Assembly (NCBI GenBank): GCA_950022655.1
Contig: OX465580.1
Span: 124,541,016-124,605,015 of the forward strand
Direction of reading: 5' to 3'
DNA: 64,000 nt
DNA from: Alentia gelatinosa
Taxonomy: Eukaryota; Annelida; Polychaeta; Phyllodocida; Polynoidae
The position numbers and the translations under genes are program-made. The notes under the pieces were generated by a model. It had not been told where the DNA came from and did not search any database. It was given only the letters and a program-made list of their open reading frames with translations. This document shows positions 1 to 10,412 of the stretch, in pieces (the stretch's first letter is position 1; each line of letters begins with the position of its first letter).

Positions 1-556
1 ACAGGAAGGTGGTGGAGGTAAAGCATAAACCATTTATAAACGTCTCATTTTGGATCTCGACAAGTCGGTACGAGTTGCCGAATGACATGTAGCCAATGAC
101 TTCTTCTCGCTTTATGTGTGCACCTAAAGTTATCCAAATCATAACACTGGCATTCACTATATATAAGGGGCTGATATCATCCCAGTCAACCGTTAAACCT
201 ATCTTGCAGGCTGACTTTAAACAGTAATTTGATAAGGATTAATATCGAAAAAAGGCTGGATTCTCATCTCCCTATTATGACATACCCGATACCAAGCACA
301 AGGTTTATTGCCTGTAATTGACAGTCCTGACTTGTATTTTCGTCTTGAATGATTTCCATGTCATTATCCACTTTTCCCCGTTACCTTTCTAATGAACACG
401 TTCCTATGTTTCAGGTGAGTCGGTTTGCACGTCTCTCAGTGTCTCCCCCTGGTGAGTAGTTTCAATTTCTAGCGGGAAGTCCTCAGCGTCCTCCCAGGTG
501 GCGCTCCGGACGGGTCATCTGAAAGAGAACTCAACTCGTCTTTGCGCCGCAACCCT
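1..556. other. unassigned sequence
   Basis: No gene, repeat family or convincing regulatory cluster is visible. A TTTCAGGTGAGT string near 411-421 resembles adjoining splice signals, but no exon-like reading frame borders it. A CAGGTGGCGCTCC motif at 495-507 resembles a CTCF-type core and is reported under findings. Confidence 0.4.
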
Positions 557-777
557 GGGGCCCGTTTAATAATATGTTATCGGGCATGTAGAGCCTTTTC
601 TGTATGCAATAGGAAACCAGGGACAATGTGGGTAAACTTGATCCAACACTTATGGACGACCTTATGGACGGCTGAGACTGTCTTGGTGAACAGACTTAAA
701 TATTGTTAAACAATAACCCTTGTACGAGATACAGAAAAGGGTCTTCATGTACGATCCTAGATTATTAAATAGGCCCC
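557..777 (+). mobile_element. Family A MITE, copy 1
   Basis: Short inverted-repeat element of about 220 bp. It begins GGGGCCCGTTTAATAAT and ends with the complement ATTATTAAATAGGCCCC. The interior has the family landmarks: ACAATGTGGGTAAACTTG, then CTTATGGACGACCTTATGG, then AACAATAACCCTTGTACGAG. It has no coding capacity, so it is a non-autonomous DNA element by inference. Six other copies occur in the window. The flanks (CCCTG / TGGAC) do not give a clear target duplication. Confidence 0.8.
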
Positions 778-3608
778 TGGACTTTCATTCATCAATATAT
801 CATGTTCCATTAGATCTAGAGACATTTCATGCTGCCACTTGCTGATAGACGTCTCATGGACATTTTCATTCTGAGAAATCATTTATTACTAGTATATACA
901 CTTTGCTTTCCATTTAGGGATTCACTGAAAAATAATGGTTACGGAGACATGCGAAACGTTCATCAGGTTAATCGGCTAATATACACTGGCCCCCAGAGCT
1001 ATACTTGGCAGTATTATTTGCCATATCTCTCAGCAAAATGTGAAAAAGAAAATAAGTATTGGCTGTATAGCAGTGCTATTTTTATTGTCGGGGAAGGCAA
1101 GCTTAAAGAAAACCAGCGTAAAGAAACCTGACTTTGATAGGCAGATACGCACTGCCTCTTCATGTAATGTGAACCATCTCGGATATCGATGCTACTACAA
1201 AGAAATGTATGCGTATAATAAGCAACAATAAAGATAGCTTTGGTCTGGATAAATCCGTGTCCACCTTGAACCTTTAACTGTAAGGGTCTGTGCCTCTCCT
1301 ACCAGATCTTTCGTACTGCTTGGGGAGTATGTTATTTCATAACCTCGAAACCAATTTACCATTTTGTTAGTTACTTTTGTGTGTATTTTTGAAAAATACA
1401 ATGAAGATAAAGCTAGGCTTCATTATCAATTTGTTAGCTATGGATGTCTTTTATTAAGCATTTCTGCTCTGAGAACCATCATAGAAAAGAATTACTTGAT
1501 TTGATGCGAACACCGCAGATACCAACCTCTTAGTCTGAGCAGAGTGGAGACAGAGGTGGCGGCCAATCTACTGTTAGTATTACAGTGACGGCAGTAGTGT
1601 GGAGTTGTTCCATTAGGAGGCGCCACTGAGCCAGTTTATATCCTGTGTAGGGTAGTTGCCTTTCAACAGTAGGTGTCCCTCAGAATGGTCACGGGTATTT
1701 AACACAGATTAGCCCTTTTACAGAAAATACGTTTACCTAAAATACTCTGAATATTGGTAGTAAAGGTAGGAAAGTATTCTCATTCAGTAGTGGATATATT
1801 TATTGTGGACCCAACTAAAGCACGAAGGTATATGATTCTGCCAACTGGTGGACAATATTTCTTTGAGTGGCACTGGCTTCCGTACTCAAAGGTATCTCAC
1901 AACGTTATCTTTAGATACCACCACACATGATATTGCGTGTATCACATACGTCGATAGAAAGGCTCTGTTCGGTATAATGCGCACATAAACCAATGATGTG
2001 ATGGTTAACGGTTGATCATCCGACTCCCTCACGGTTCATTTATGGTGCTGTTTCCCTTTTGTTTTCGTTAGTTAATCACTAGAGCTCATTTGACAAAGTG
2101 TGTTTATCTCAAAAAAGGTAAGCTATGTATAAAAATCTTGTTGTTAACCTGGTCGCTCCCTGAAGCCTATGAAGGTGGAATTTTAAAAAGAAGGTCAGGA
2201 AACTAGATTTAAAGTTTGCGAGATTTAAAGTTTGAATAAGCGGGAGCAAAGATCTAATAAGCAATAACACGGGTAGAGTTACTACTGAGAACGGAAGAAG
2301 CAGTTATTAACATATCGCTATAATCTCCTCTTCCAGCATCATACCTGTTTATCAATATCACAGATATTACAGGTAATACAATATGTCTACAAGCAAGGTT
2401 CCTTGAACAGCTCTAAAGGGAATCCACTCTCCTCTGGCGGTTTTCCTAGTTATGGCATAAGTGTATCAATTGACGGACTACATCTAGGACAACTCGACAG
2501 AGTGACACCCCTTCACTTTGAACGCCTTCTCAGACAGCTGGGTGAGCCTTTCAGATGAGGACATAGAAGGAGCGTATGGAGAGGGTTCAGTAATAGGAGA
2601 GACCGGGAGACGTGTGGCGATTTCAGTGTCTAGGAGTCTGAAGGGTTCAGAAGGGATCAAGCCCGCATTATATTTCGATATTTCTCACGAAGAAACTCAA
2701 AGAGCTGGGTCCAATCATCCATAGGATATCAAACTACATATGTACACGATGGGAAGGCCAATGCCATTCTATAAAAGAGCACAAATACCGCAATATGAAT
2801 TTCGATCCAGTAGGTAACTTTCATCAGCAGTGGAAATGTTTCAAGAGTGGTTGTTGGTTGTTTAAGTAGTTTAACGTCCAATATCATTAATATGTTCTAT
2901 TAGACTTACTCTGGGTTTGACGGTGATCGAATCTATGAGATGAATTTAGGTAGATATAAAGTTTCAAAATGAAATTTATTCATTATCTTGAGAGACTAAA
3001 TCTTTTTTTTTTTTAAATTCAGATTGAAGCAAAAATACATTCGCCTATGTTGGCGTTCTTCCATGTATCAGCAGAAAATTGAAGGACCATACAAGTACAA
3101 GGACACAATAGACAATTTTGTGTAGCACAATTTTGTGTACAATACAGTACACATCAAACATTCAACATGCCTTTAACAGAGGACAACTACGATCTCCTAA
3201 ATAACTAATGCAAACCGACAATAATTGAGCAGAAAGAAGCTGACATTCCACTTTTATCTTATCTATTCTGTTCTCGGCCTTCACAATTAACATTACACAT
3301 AACATCGATATTGTCCTAGTTCGAGGTTAGTCATACACAGAGTAGTACAACCATCTATTTCTAAAGCCAATAACAAGGAGCAAATGCTATTTCATCATTG
3401 ATGAATGAGCGTGCAATTTTACATAAGGGTTTAGGTATATTCAGTCTATCCTGTAACCCGTTTGCACCCAGTCAACTTGCCCTTTCTGCAACTGACGGAA
3501 TCTAGGATCCAAACACATCAAGCACCAGTGGGTCAATGAGTATTTCGGTCTCAAGTCATTGGTCATGGTCATCTGGGCACACCCCTAAGGCCTCTGGTTA
3601 TCAGTTGC
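778..3608. other. unassigned, mostly AT-rich sequence
   Basis: Several short reading frames occur here (for example 829-1131 and 2518-2724), but none has a recognisable domain, a repeated homologue in the window or exon-like borders. I treat them as chance. Near 1500-1680 the sequence is richer in CG and holds two GGTGGCG-type motifs (1551-1564 plus, 1615-1630 minus) and a CCAAT box. Otherwise I see nothing. Confidence 0.4.
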
Positions 3609-3609
3609 T

Positions 3610-3838
3610 TATAATACCTGGGATACACCAAGCGAGTGAAGGCAGCGATCTCTGACTCGCCAACACAAAATGGTGTAATATGTGAGATTTTATTTCATAG
3701 GAATATATCCTGCCTATAATCTAGCATCTTGGAAGCAATAATCAGGTGAAATATGAAATAATAGCTCACAAATAGGCCATTTTGTGTTGGCATTTACGGA
3801 ACTTGCTGCGTTTCTCGCTTGGTGTGTCTCTGGCTTTA
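3610..3838 (+). mobile_element. Family C palindromic MITE, copy 1
   Basis: The element reads CTGGGATACACCAAGCGAG at the left and CTCGCTTGGTGTGTCTCTGG at the right. Internal complementary blocks are GCCAACACAAAATGG and CCATTTTGTGTTGGC. Between the arms is an AT-rich centre with GAAATATGAAATAATAGC. The whole unit folds into one long imperfect hairpin and has no coding capacity. It is the first of four copies clustered within 1.25 kb. Confidence 0.75.
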
Positions 3839-3928
3839 CACAGTGAATAGCCCGCAGATAGTGAAGCTATAGTTTTTTGCAACAAGCTGGAAGTACATGT
3901 GAGCACTCTAACCTTCCGGCAACGTATA

Positions 3929-3950
3929 TAGAGCGTGCGAGCACGCTCTA
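3929..3950. repeat. perfect short inverted repeat
   Basis: TAGAGCGTGC, a GA spacer, then GCACGCTCTA: ten-base arms that could form a small hairpin. It lies between copies 1 and 2 of Family C and belongs to neither. No function can be assigned. Confidence 0.7.
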
Positions 3951-4219
3951 ATATTCAGGCCTGTTACGGCCTCAGGGACATGTGTCACTGTATATGTGGG
4001 GTTAATCCATACTGTGGGTGAGCCACATGTGTACGAGTCGGCAAACATTGGCCCGGGAGACGACGACGGATTAAGGAAGGTGGGTCATCGTGGGCTCTGT
4101 CATCGTGGGAACAGAACAGACCTCCTCTGGCCGTACTGCCCCCACTTGTGTGCATTCGACCAGGACCACTCAGCCACACGTGTATTACCTTACACTTCGC
4201 AGCTCCTATACTGAACCTA

Positions 4220-4444
4220 ATGCTGGGGACACACCAAGCGAGTCAAGGTGGCAATCTCCAGAATCGCCAATACAAAATAGCATATCTGTTAGATATTATT
4301 TCATAGGAATATCTCTCACCGATAGTTTAGCATATCACAAGCAATAATGACGTGAAACATGAAAAATTGGCTCACATATAGGCCATTTTGTGTTGGCGAT
4401 TCCGGAAATCGCTGCATTACTCGCTTGGTGTGTCTCCAGTTTAA
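4220..4444 (+). mobile_element. Family C palindromic MITE, copy 2
   Basis: This copy has the ends GCTGGGGACACACCAAGCGAG-like (left) and CTCGCTTGGTGTGTCTCCAG (right). The right end is followed by TTTAA, as in other copies, so the inverted repeat probably extends to TTAAA-CTGG. The inner arms GCCAATACAAAATAG and GGCCATTTTGTGTTGGC pair. It has the same orientation as copy 1. Confidence 0.8.
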
Positions 4445-4454
4445 CATGCTTCAC

Positions 4455-4656
4455 ACAGCGATCGGCAGCGATCTCATGAATCGCCAACACAAAAATAACC
4501 TATATGTGAGCTATAATTTCATATTTCACCCGATTATTGTTTCTGAGATGCTACATTATGGGCAGGAGATTTTCTTAGAAAATAATATCTCACTATTTTG
4601 TATTGGCGATTTCAGAGATCGCCGCCTTGATTCGCTTGGTGTAGTTCCAGCTTAAA
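4455..4656 (-). mobile_element. Family C palindromic MITE, copy 3 (inverted)
   Basis: The interior runs opposite to the neighbouring copies: CCCGATTATTGTTTC is the complement of the AATAATCAGG region of copy 1. The right end is TTCGCTTGGTGTAGTTCCAGC; the left end is diverged or truncated (GATCGGCAGCGATC). It directly abuts copy 4 at the shared CTTAAAGC. Confidence 0.7.
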
Positions 4657-4834
4657 GCCGGGGACACACCAAGCGAGAAATGGCTGCGATATCCAGAATC
4701 GCCAACAAAGTTTGGCATGAATGTGAGACTGCTAAGTTAGCGCTCCAGATGCAATACTCAGGGAAATATGAAATAATAGCTCACATACACGCCATTTGTG
4801 TGGGCGATTCCGGAAATCTCGCTTGGTGTGTCCC
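4657..4834 (+). mobile_element. Family C palindromic MITE, copy 4
   Basis: The left end is CGGGGACACACCAAGCGAG and the right end CTCGCTTGGTGTGTCCC. It is shorter than its relatives, with the second arm condensed (ATTCCGGAAATCTCGC). It carries the same GAAATATGAAATAATAGCTC segment as copy 1. The segment just after it holds CAGGTGGCGCTGTGCC, a CTCF-like motif. Confidence 0.75.
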
Positions 4835-6627
4835 ATTACCGTCAGGTGGCGCTGTGCCCGCCAGAGGTGAGCTGATTGCCGGTAAGTACAGGGACGCGTT
4901 ACACTAATAACGTCCTTTGCTGGTTTCCAATTACCAGCTTGCCTCACAAGGAGTCGGTGGGTGCCCCACATACCCCGTTTTTCCGATGAACCAGTACACT
5001 GCACTTTTCTACTTAGTGTGTGGGCCGACAGTAAATCAATGCAGATTTCTGCTTAATTTTCCTGCCAGAATTGCAGACCTCTTCCTGTTATTAAATATCT
5101 CTCCTTGTAGTATTTTATCCGTGACCTTCTTTCATTACTTTTTGATCTCTATAGAAAGGTTGCAATTGGCGGTGACCTTAACTGAATTACATGTTGGTGG
5201 TCGGTCGCACCCCATAGATAATGTGAGATGTATAAATCATGCAAGTTTTCATATAATGGTATGCGAGTTTTCATGTAATAATCTACAAACACTTGGATGC
5301 TAAAGGAGGGGGGTTAAATCATAAAAAAAGAGGCAGAGTGAATTAGAAGTGCACAGGTGTGAAATAATTTTGTAGTGAAAATGAAAGAAGAGTAAAACCC
5401 AATTTCTGGAAAATAACGGAGGTTTTACGAATTATCGGTCATATATATACTTTAGAGTAACAGCAAGGATTTTCAATCATTATGAATGGAGGAGAGCGTC
5501 TAGCATATCATACAAAAGAATATCAAACTCTTATTTTGAATTAAGCTAACAAATAACACACTGCTATAAGTGCAAGTCAACATCTCGAACTACGAATGTT
5601 GTATCCTTGTAATTTCGATATGTTTAAACCAAAAGATATTGATTCCCAGTCAGACTCGTGATTTAGTATCGCATGTGACAAAAATGAAAACGGATACCTA
5701 CGATGAACAGGTACAGTAGATCTAAAACAGCAAATTGGCAAAGGAAATGTTTAACGAAAACTAACGCAAACAAAGTCGGATACATAGAAAAGCGGCCCTG
5801 GGTTGAATGTTTGTTAGTTCAAATTCAAGTTTGAAAGGGGGACATTTCCTTTGAGGTATCTAAGGTATTTTACATGTATACGATGGTAAATTGTCCAAAT
5901 CTGTGTATTTGCCTGTTGTATAATACGGGGTATTTTTTGTGTGTGTGTTTTTTTTTAATTAATATAGTTCACCAATGATGTAATATTTAGCGGTCTTGCA
6001 CTATACCCTTATATTAATACAAATTATATCTATCATGAGGTCGATCTAGATTTCTTCGTACTTCATTTAATGTTGGGATCATTCTTCATTATATATTGAG
6101 CGTGATATACATAGCAGAAGAAACTCATCATAAATATAATAGTACATAATATATAAACTGTATATATACAGTTATTTATATTAGTGTTTTCAAATGAGAT
6201 GATGATGGGATATATCAGTTATTGATATATCGCAGTCGTTGTTATCTCAATGGAGTCTGGGATGTGTACAACAGAGGCTCTGAACCTAGGCCAGCCGACA
6301 AACACACAGATTGAGGAGTGACAGCCACAGGGTATACAAGTCACGAGGCCCCACTGTCTGCGACTCGATCGCTATTAGCGACCTGTTGAAAGCCCTGTCA
6401 GCTGTCTGCTCTGAGCAGCTCCATTACACCCGCTTGTTTGGCTAATTCTCCGTCTTCCTCTGGCCTGGGCACTGCACAATGGGGCGTATTTCATGTCGTG
6501 GGGCGCAGTACACCCGTCACTATTCAGGTCAACATCAGGCGGCGCCACCTTCCTTTCAGAGCCCGTGAGCCGCCGGTCTGAGCAGGAACTGCTCTGAGCA
6601 GCTCAGGGGTAGTGTGATCATACTGAG
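4835..6627. other. unassigned; AT-rich then CpG-richer
   Basis: Up to about 6240 the sequence is AT-rich without recognisable genes. Two perfect inverted repeats stand out: AACTGTATATATACAGTT at 6156-6173, and GATATATCA/TGATATATC arms at 6209-6231. From 6290 to 6610 it becomes CG-richer, with repeated CTGAGCAGCTC words and a GGCGGCGCCACC motif at 6539-6550. That part could be a cis-regulatory island, but no initiator or exon can be identified. Confidence 0.35.
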
Positions 6628-6700
6628 TGATTTATCTCACCATGGGTATTTCTGTCCCATAGGCTTAACATTGGGAACTCATTCATTACATAGGTAAATC
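6628..6700 (+). mobile_element. Family B core fragment
   Basis: TTTATCTCACCATGGG followed by CCCATAGGCTTAACATTGGGAACTC is the left end of a Family B core. The matching right end and the hairpin are missing, so the copy is truncated. It runs into the segment duplicated in inverse at 9.03-9.10 kb. Confidence 0.65.
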
Positions 6701-6715
6701 TATACAATCACAAAT

Positions 6716-6804
6716 CCGAAAAGGACATTACATGTTGCAAGATAGAGAACACGAAAGAAAAGAAAAGAAATTGTTGTATTGTTCACAGAATCTGCTTGGA
6801 GAGG
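6716..6804 (+). repeat. inverted-pair repeat, left member
   Basis: The segment CCGAAAAGGACATTA...AAGAAATTGTTGTATTGTTCACAGAATCTGCTTGGAGA reappears as its complement at 9032-9103. The left member has a few extra bases (GATAGAGAACACG). It abuts a Family B fragment here, and its partner abuts a SINE tail. It is therefore likely part of an uncharacterised interspersed repeat rather than a local inversion. Confidence 0.7.
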
Positions 6805-6852
6805 TTTGGTGTGTTTGTTTGTTCAGAAATCTGTATTTAGTTCATTTAACAA

Positions 6853-6915
6853 CGCTTAAGGGGACACCTCGCTTAACTCGGAACGGAGGTTGTCCCCTTA
6901 AGCGGGCTTTACTGT
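6853..6915. mobile_element. pogo-like element end or hairpin, degenerate
   Basis: CGCTTAAGGGGACA at 6853-6866 and TGTCCCCTTAAGCG at 6891-6904 are perfect 14-base arms. They are followed by GGCTTTACTGTA. The wording (CGGAACGGAGG, TTAAGCGGG, TACTGTA) resembles the better preserved pogo-like MITE at 49.7 kb, which ends GCGGGGTTCTACTGTA. I infer a decayed relative; the opposite terminus is not visible. Confidence 0.45.
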
Positions 6916-7367
6916 ATTCCTCAGTAAAGCCAATAGAAAGACATGGCTACAGACTTGGTTCCAATCTCAGGTCATACCACTCTGTTGTGTTATCAGGTTT
7001 TTAGGTATCTTCCCGTCCACTTCTATCGTGCTCAATTCTCATCCCTGCTGCAAGAGGTACACAGAGTTACGAGACAAACAAACATGGAGCAAAAGTGGTT
7101 TGCTTAATTTATCTATTCATTCATTTTTTTAATTTCAAAAACTTAACGACTGAACATTTATCGCATGAGTGCGACTTTTTCCATGTGAAGTCACAGAAAT
7201 ACAATAAGGACGATTAAAGAATTTCATGCATACAGACAGGACATAAACAGATATAAACACGTATATATATTTGGTACATTTATAGAGGTGTATCAACGAT
7301 TAACTCTCATGAATACTGGAATCAGTTCTTTTACTTTTTGTTTGGAATTTTGATTTTCTTTAATTTT
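6916..7367. other. unassigned AT-rich sequence
   Basis: No gene or repeat recognised. It lies 3' of the LINE remnant in that element's orientation and may include its untranslated tail, but no recognisable tail repeat is present. Confidence 0.35.
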
Positions 7368-7560
7368 CTATACTTCTTTAGGCAATTTGTCCCAGTATTT
7401 AACCACCGGGGAAAGCGCATTTCTCCTGTATCTTTCGGTATTGTCTTTTAGGTCTATAATATCTTTTGCCTTGGGTTCTAGTGACATGATAGTTTTGTTC
7501 TATTGTTTGCGTATCTCCAATATCTAGCCATTTGATCTAATTTACTTTCCCGGTCTTTGT
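7368..7560 (-). pseudogene. LINE reverse-transcriptase C-terminal remnant
   Basis: On the minus strand, from about 7463 down to the stop at 7368-7370, the frame reads DIIDLKDNTERYRRN followed by ALSPVVKYWDKLPKEV. The pattern of a basic RRN, then S-x-VV-x-W-x-x-LP-x-x-V is the familiar C-terminal signature of non-LTR retrotransposon ORF2 proteins (often FFSxRVVxxWNxLPxxVV). Further upstream a different frame reads ARYWRYANNRTKLS before a stop, so at least one frameshift separates the pieces. No catalytic YADD or FADD box is visible. This is a dead fragment of roughly 60 codons. The clade (CR1, Jockey or RTE-like) cannot be set from it. Confidence 0.5.
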
Positions 7561-7980
7561 AACATTGTATGAATTTTTTATTTGGTCGTCTATGTAATTT
7601 GTCACTTCTCACAGTATATACCCGTACCGCAGACAATCCTTGTTCGTTTTCGTGACCGATTTACAGGTGTTTTCTATCTTAACACAAAACGGTATATTCC
7701 CACAATCGGTATGTTCTACCTGCAAGAACGTTATCTCCGTTGGTGCTGTTTGGAAAAGAAATCTAGGAAATTACTTAATTGACATGGGAAATATTTTTCC
7801 ACACCCACTTTTATTGCACGACCAGGTTCGTAGTTCCCCTGCGAAAACCCATTTCTTGTTTTATCATTTAAAATGCGTTTTTTTGTGAGCAGCACAAAAA
7901 AAAGGACAACTCTTTTCCCCCAACTTTCACCTGTCTGTTGTTAACGAGGATTCATTGCTGAAAGGTGATGTACAGTGGAT
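7561..7980. other. unassigned, possibly more of the LINE remnant
   Basis: This AT-rich stretch is upstream of the reverse-transcriptase fragment in its own orientation. I could not follow a reading frame into it. No other feature is visible. Confidence 0.3.
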
Positions 7981-7983
7981 TCT

Positions 7984-8102
7984 CCTTAGGGGCCATCCAG
8001 GTGGGGGACGGGGGTCACAATCTCGGAAACTTTGCGTATGCTCCTTTTTTGTTTTATTGTAATTGAAATTTCAGAAATTCTACTTAGGGGATGGCCCTCT
8101 AA
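7984..8102. mobile_element. decayed copy of the GGCCATCC inverted-repeat MITE
   Basis: TTAGGGGCCATCCAGGTGG at the left and TAGGGGATGGCCCTCTAA at the right are imperfect inverted ends. The interior has AACTTTGCGTATGCTCC followed by TTTTGTTTTATTG and AAATTTCAGAAATTC. The same order of words is found in the intact element at 50698-50865, so this is a diverged, shortened copy. Confidence 0.65.
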
Positions 8103-8706
8103 CCCGAGTGCAGTCAGCTTGAAACGTGTGACTTTTTTGATCAGCTCGTATCACATCCCCGCAAGTATCTGCCGAAGCGATCCCTTATATGTAACCCAAA
8201 CATTTTTTCTTTTGTTTTTTGTTTAAGCCGCTTTTATTTGTATGAACAACATCAATCCAATTTCAAGAGGTGGACATCGAGAAATCCTATTCGAAGTAAA
8301 AGATAATCATCCGATTCACAAAGGTCAGACATGATACATAATCTGTATTAAAGAAACCTTATCAATTACACTCCATTAAGATATTGCAGCTTAGAATTTC
8401 TTTTGGGGAAACCTAGTTCCCCTCTGGTATATAAATAAAGCAAAAAAGCAACAACAAAAAGAGGCTTTCCTCAAGATACTGAACGTTCCGTTAACAGCAA
8501 GCATTCAGAATCATTATGTGTGACTCCGAACACTCAGGTCCAAAACCCAAACCTTTTAAAAGGCCAAATGAAACGCTTTTAAGATAATTTCTTAGATTAA
8601 TTCATTGAAATCATGGCATAAATCCCTCAACAATGTAGCGATATCTTTTTGCGGGATGTGGAAGTGATTCCATCACAGACGACTGGATTATTTACCTCTC
8701 CAAGCA
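8103..8706. other. unassigned sequence
   Basis: No gene, repeat or motif cluster recognised. Short low-complexity tracts only. Confidence 0.35.
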
Positions 8707-9027
8707 GGGGCGGGGAGTGTGGTTAAGGCACTGGACTTGTAATCCCAAGGTTTTGGGTTCGAGTCTCACTGCAGCCACCCTTCTCCTTCATCCCCAGCAG
8801 TGGTAAATTTACTGCTATATCAAAGGCCAATCCTTCTCATACCATGTCTATGCGGTGTGGGAAGTAAAAGATCTTTCACCTCGGTAAATGTGTAGGGGTG
8901 AGATTTTTACCTGAATTCATTACATAGATTCGATCATCACCCTTGTGGTTTAAAACCAGCGAGAAAAGCTGAACCATGTGTCCACATATACCCTGAGGCT
9001 CCCCTGAGACGTTAGATAAAATAAACC
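8707..9027 (+). mobile_element. tRNA-derived SINE, family S1, copy 1
   Basis: The head resembles a tRNA: GTGGTTAAGGC (A-box-like) near 8716 and GGGTTCGAGTC (B box) near 8756, which together would form an RNA polymerase III promoter. The body includes CCCCAGCAGTGG, TACTGCTATATCAAAGGCC, CTTCTCATACCATGTCTATG and AAATGTGTAGGGGTGAGAT, shared with five other copies. The tail is GAGACGTTAGATAAAATAAACC. It is copied by a LINE-encoded enzyme in general; the partner LINE is not identified. Confidence 0.85.
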
Positions 9028-9031
9028 AAAA

Positions 9032-9103
9032 TTCTCCAAGCAGATTCTGTGAACAATACAACAATTTCTTTTCTTTTCTTACAACATATAATGTCCTTTT
9101 CGG
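9032..9103 (-). repeat. inverted-pair repeat, right member
   Basis: This is the complement of 6716-6804 with a short internal deletion. It begins at ATTCTCCAAGCAGATTCTG, directly after the SINE tail, and ends at GTCCTTTTCGG. Family membership is unknown. Confidence 0.7.
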
Positions 9104-9640
9104 ACTTTATAGAGAAGATCAGATGTGTGTCTGACAAACTCACGTGTCTGACTAACTCACTTTGGTGAGAGACGCATTTATCAAACAATAAATAAAAAAA
9201 ATACAGCAAATTAAGTAAGTTGAATGACTGCTCCACTAACCTGCCTCACCCAGTCCGCCCCGTTATGCACTGGGGCGGGTGATGGAGTTGTGTTACTGCC
9301 CACCGTGTGACGTATGGGAGATCCCGGGTTCTACATTAGGGGTTCTCGGAGCAGCTCATAGAGAGCGACTCTCAGGAGCAGCTCCTTGACGCCTGCGCGC
9401 GCCCTGAAGGTATTCACGGCCGCCACCAGCCAGCCTAATCAATTCACCACCCGGCTCTCACATCTAGGCTCTTTATAAAGCAGAATGAATCTTACCTTAC
9501 AGGGCGCTGACGCACGCGTGCTTGGCATGTCTCACGCCTGACCGCCTTACAAAGTTACAGTGGGTGATTAAGAGTGGGGATGTGCTGTCGAGTAAAGCGT
9601 TATTTGGTCATATGTCGGATGTCAGAGGCAGGTTATACTT
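9104..9640. other. unassigned; CpG-richer island with TATA-like site
   Basis: From 9240 to 9530 the composition is CG-rich, with GGGGCGGGTGATGG, the palindromic word AGGAGCAGCTCCT, TGCGCGCGCC and a TATA-like TTTATAAAG near 9472. These could belong to a promoter or enhancer. No start codon context or exon can be followed downstream, where a Family B element begins. Confidence 0.3.
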
Positions 9641-9936
9641 AAGAAGAAACCAACAAGTTTTGGTTAAAGTCGTTGTTCTCCACGAGTTTGATGCGGTGTG
9701 ATATGAACGAGGTGACAGCCGAGTGAATATCACATAGCATTCAAACGAGTTGAAGAATGACTATTTTGACCAAAACGAGTTGCTTTCTGTATTTATCTCA
9801 CCCCCTGTACACACTAAAAGAATGGACAACAAACAGGATATTGACCATGGAGAACGGACTGCAATACTTGAAGGGGCATGGAGAACGAGATCCCAATGTT
9901 AAGCCTATGGACATATATTCCAGGGGTGAGATAAAA
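9641..9936 (-). mobile_element. Family B element (hairpin + TTATCTCACC core)
   Basis: The fold-back module occupies about 9641-9790: CAACAAGTTTTGGTTAAAG pairs with TTTTGACCAAAACGAGTTG. Its tip contains GTGACAGCCGAGTGAATATC. The core at 9792-9935 runs from TTTATCTCACCCC to GGGGTGAGATAAA and holds CCAATGTTAAGCCTATGG, the conserved block in complement. It carries no coding sequence. It is nearly the mirror of the copy at 12.7-13.0 kb. Confidence 0.8.
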
Positions 9937-10124
9937 ATCCATACAGGTTCCACATCGTGTATCAAACCGCCCATCGATACCACCTCTCTGATAGTTTCTC
10001 TCTGGCAGGTCTGCTGGGGTGGACAGAAATTACCAATCTGTTCACCCTCTTGGTCGCCTCGCCTCCTCGTGGTGCAGACTGGATATGCTTGCACGCAAGC
10101 ATAACTAAAGGGACCAGGGTGGGT

Positions 10125-10412
10125 GGGGAGTTAGCTCAGTGGTAAAGAGCACGGGACTTTGTTCGGGTCCCACTGCAGCCACTTTTCTCCTTCACCCCCC
10201 AGCAGTGGTAGATTTACTGCTATATCAAAGGCCAATCCTTCTCATACCATGTCTATGTGGAGTGGAAAGTAAAAGAACTCTCACCTCGGTAAATGTGTAG
10301 GGGTGGGATTTCTATCTACATTCATCTCATAGATTCGATCAAACCCAAAGTAAGTCTAATTGAACAAATTGGACGTTAAACTACCAAAACAAACAATAAA
10401 TAAATAAAAAAA
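10125..10412 (+). mobile_element. tRNA-derived SINE S1, copy 2
   Basis: The head reads GGGGAGTTAGCTCAGTGG (clear A box) and GTTCGGGTCCC (B box). About ten bases of the tRNA-like loop are missing between them. The body matches copy 1. The tail ACGTTAAACTACCAAAAC is followed by CAAACAATAAATAAATAAA. The 3' half (GTAAGTCTAATTGAACAAA) differs from copies 3 and 6, suggesting subfamilies. Confidence 0.85.

Noticed and set aside
411..460. Splice-like TTTCAGGTGAGT and TGGTGAGTAG words
   Set aside because: No adjoining open frame of exon length with recognisable product; such words occur by chance.
8707..8775. A functional tRNA gene
   Set aside because: The A and B boxes are present but the acceptor stem does not pair and the same sequence continues into a conserved SINE body in five other places.
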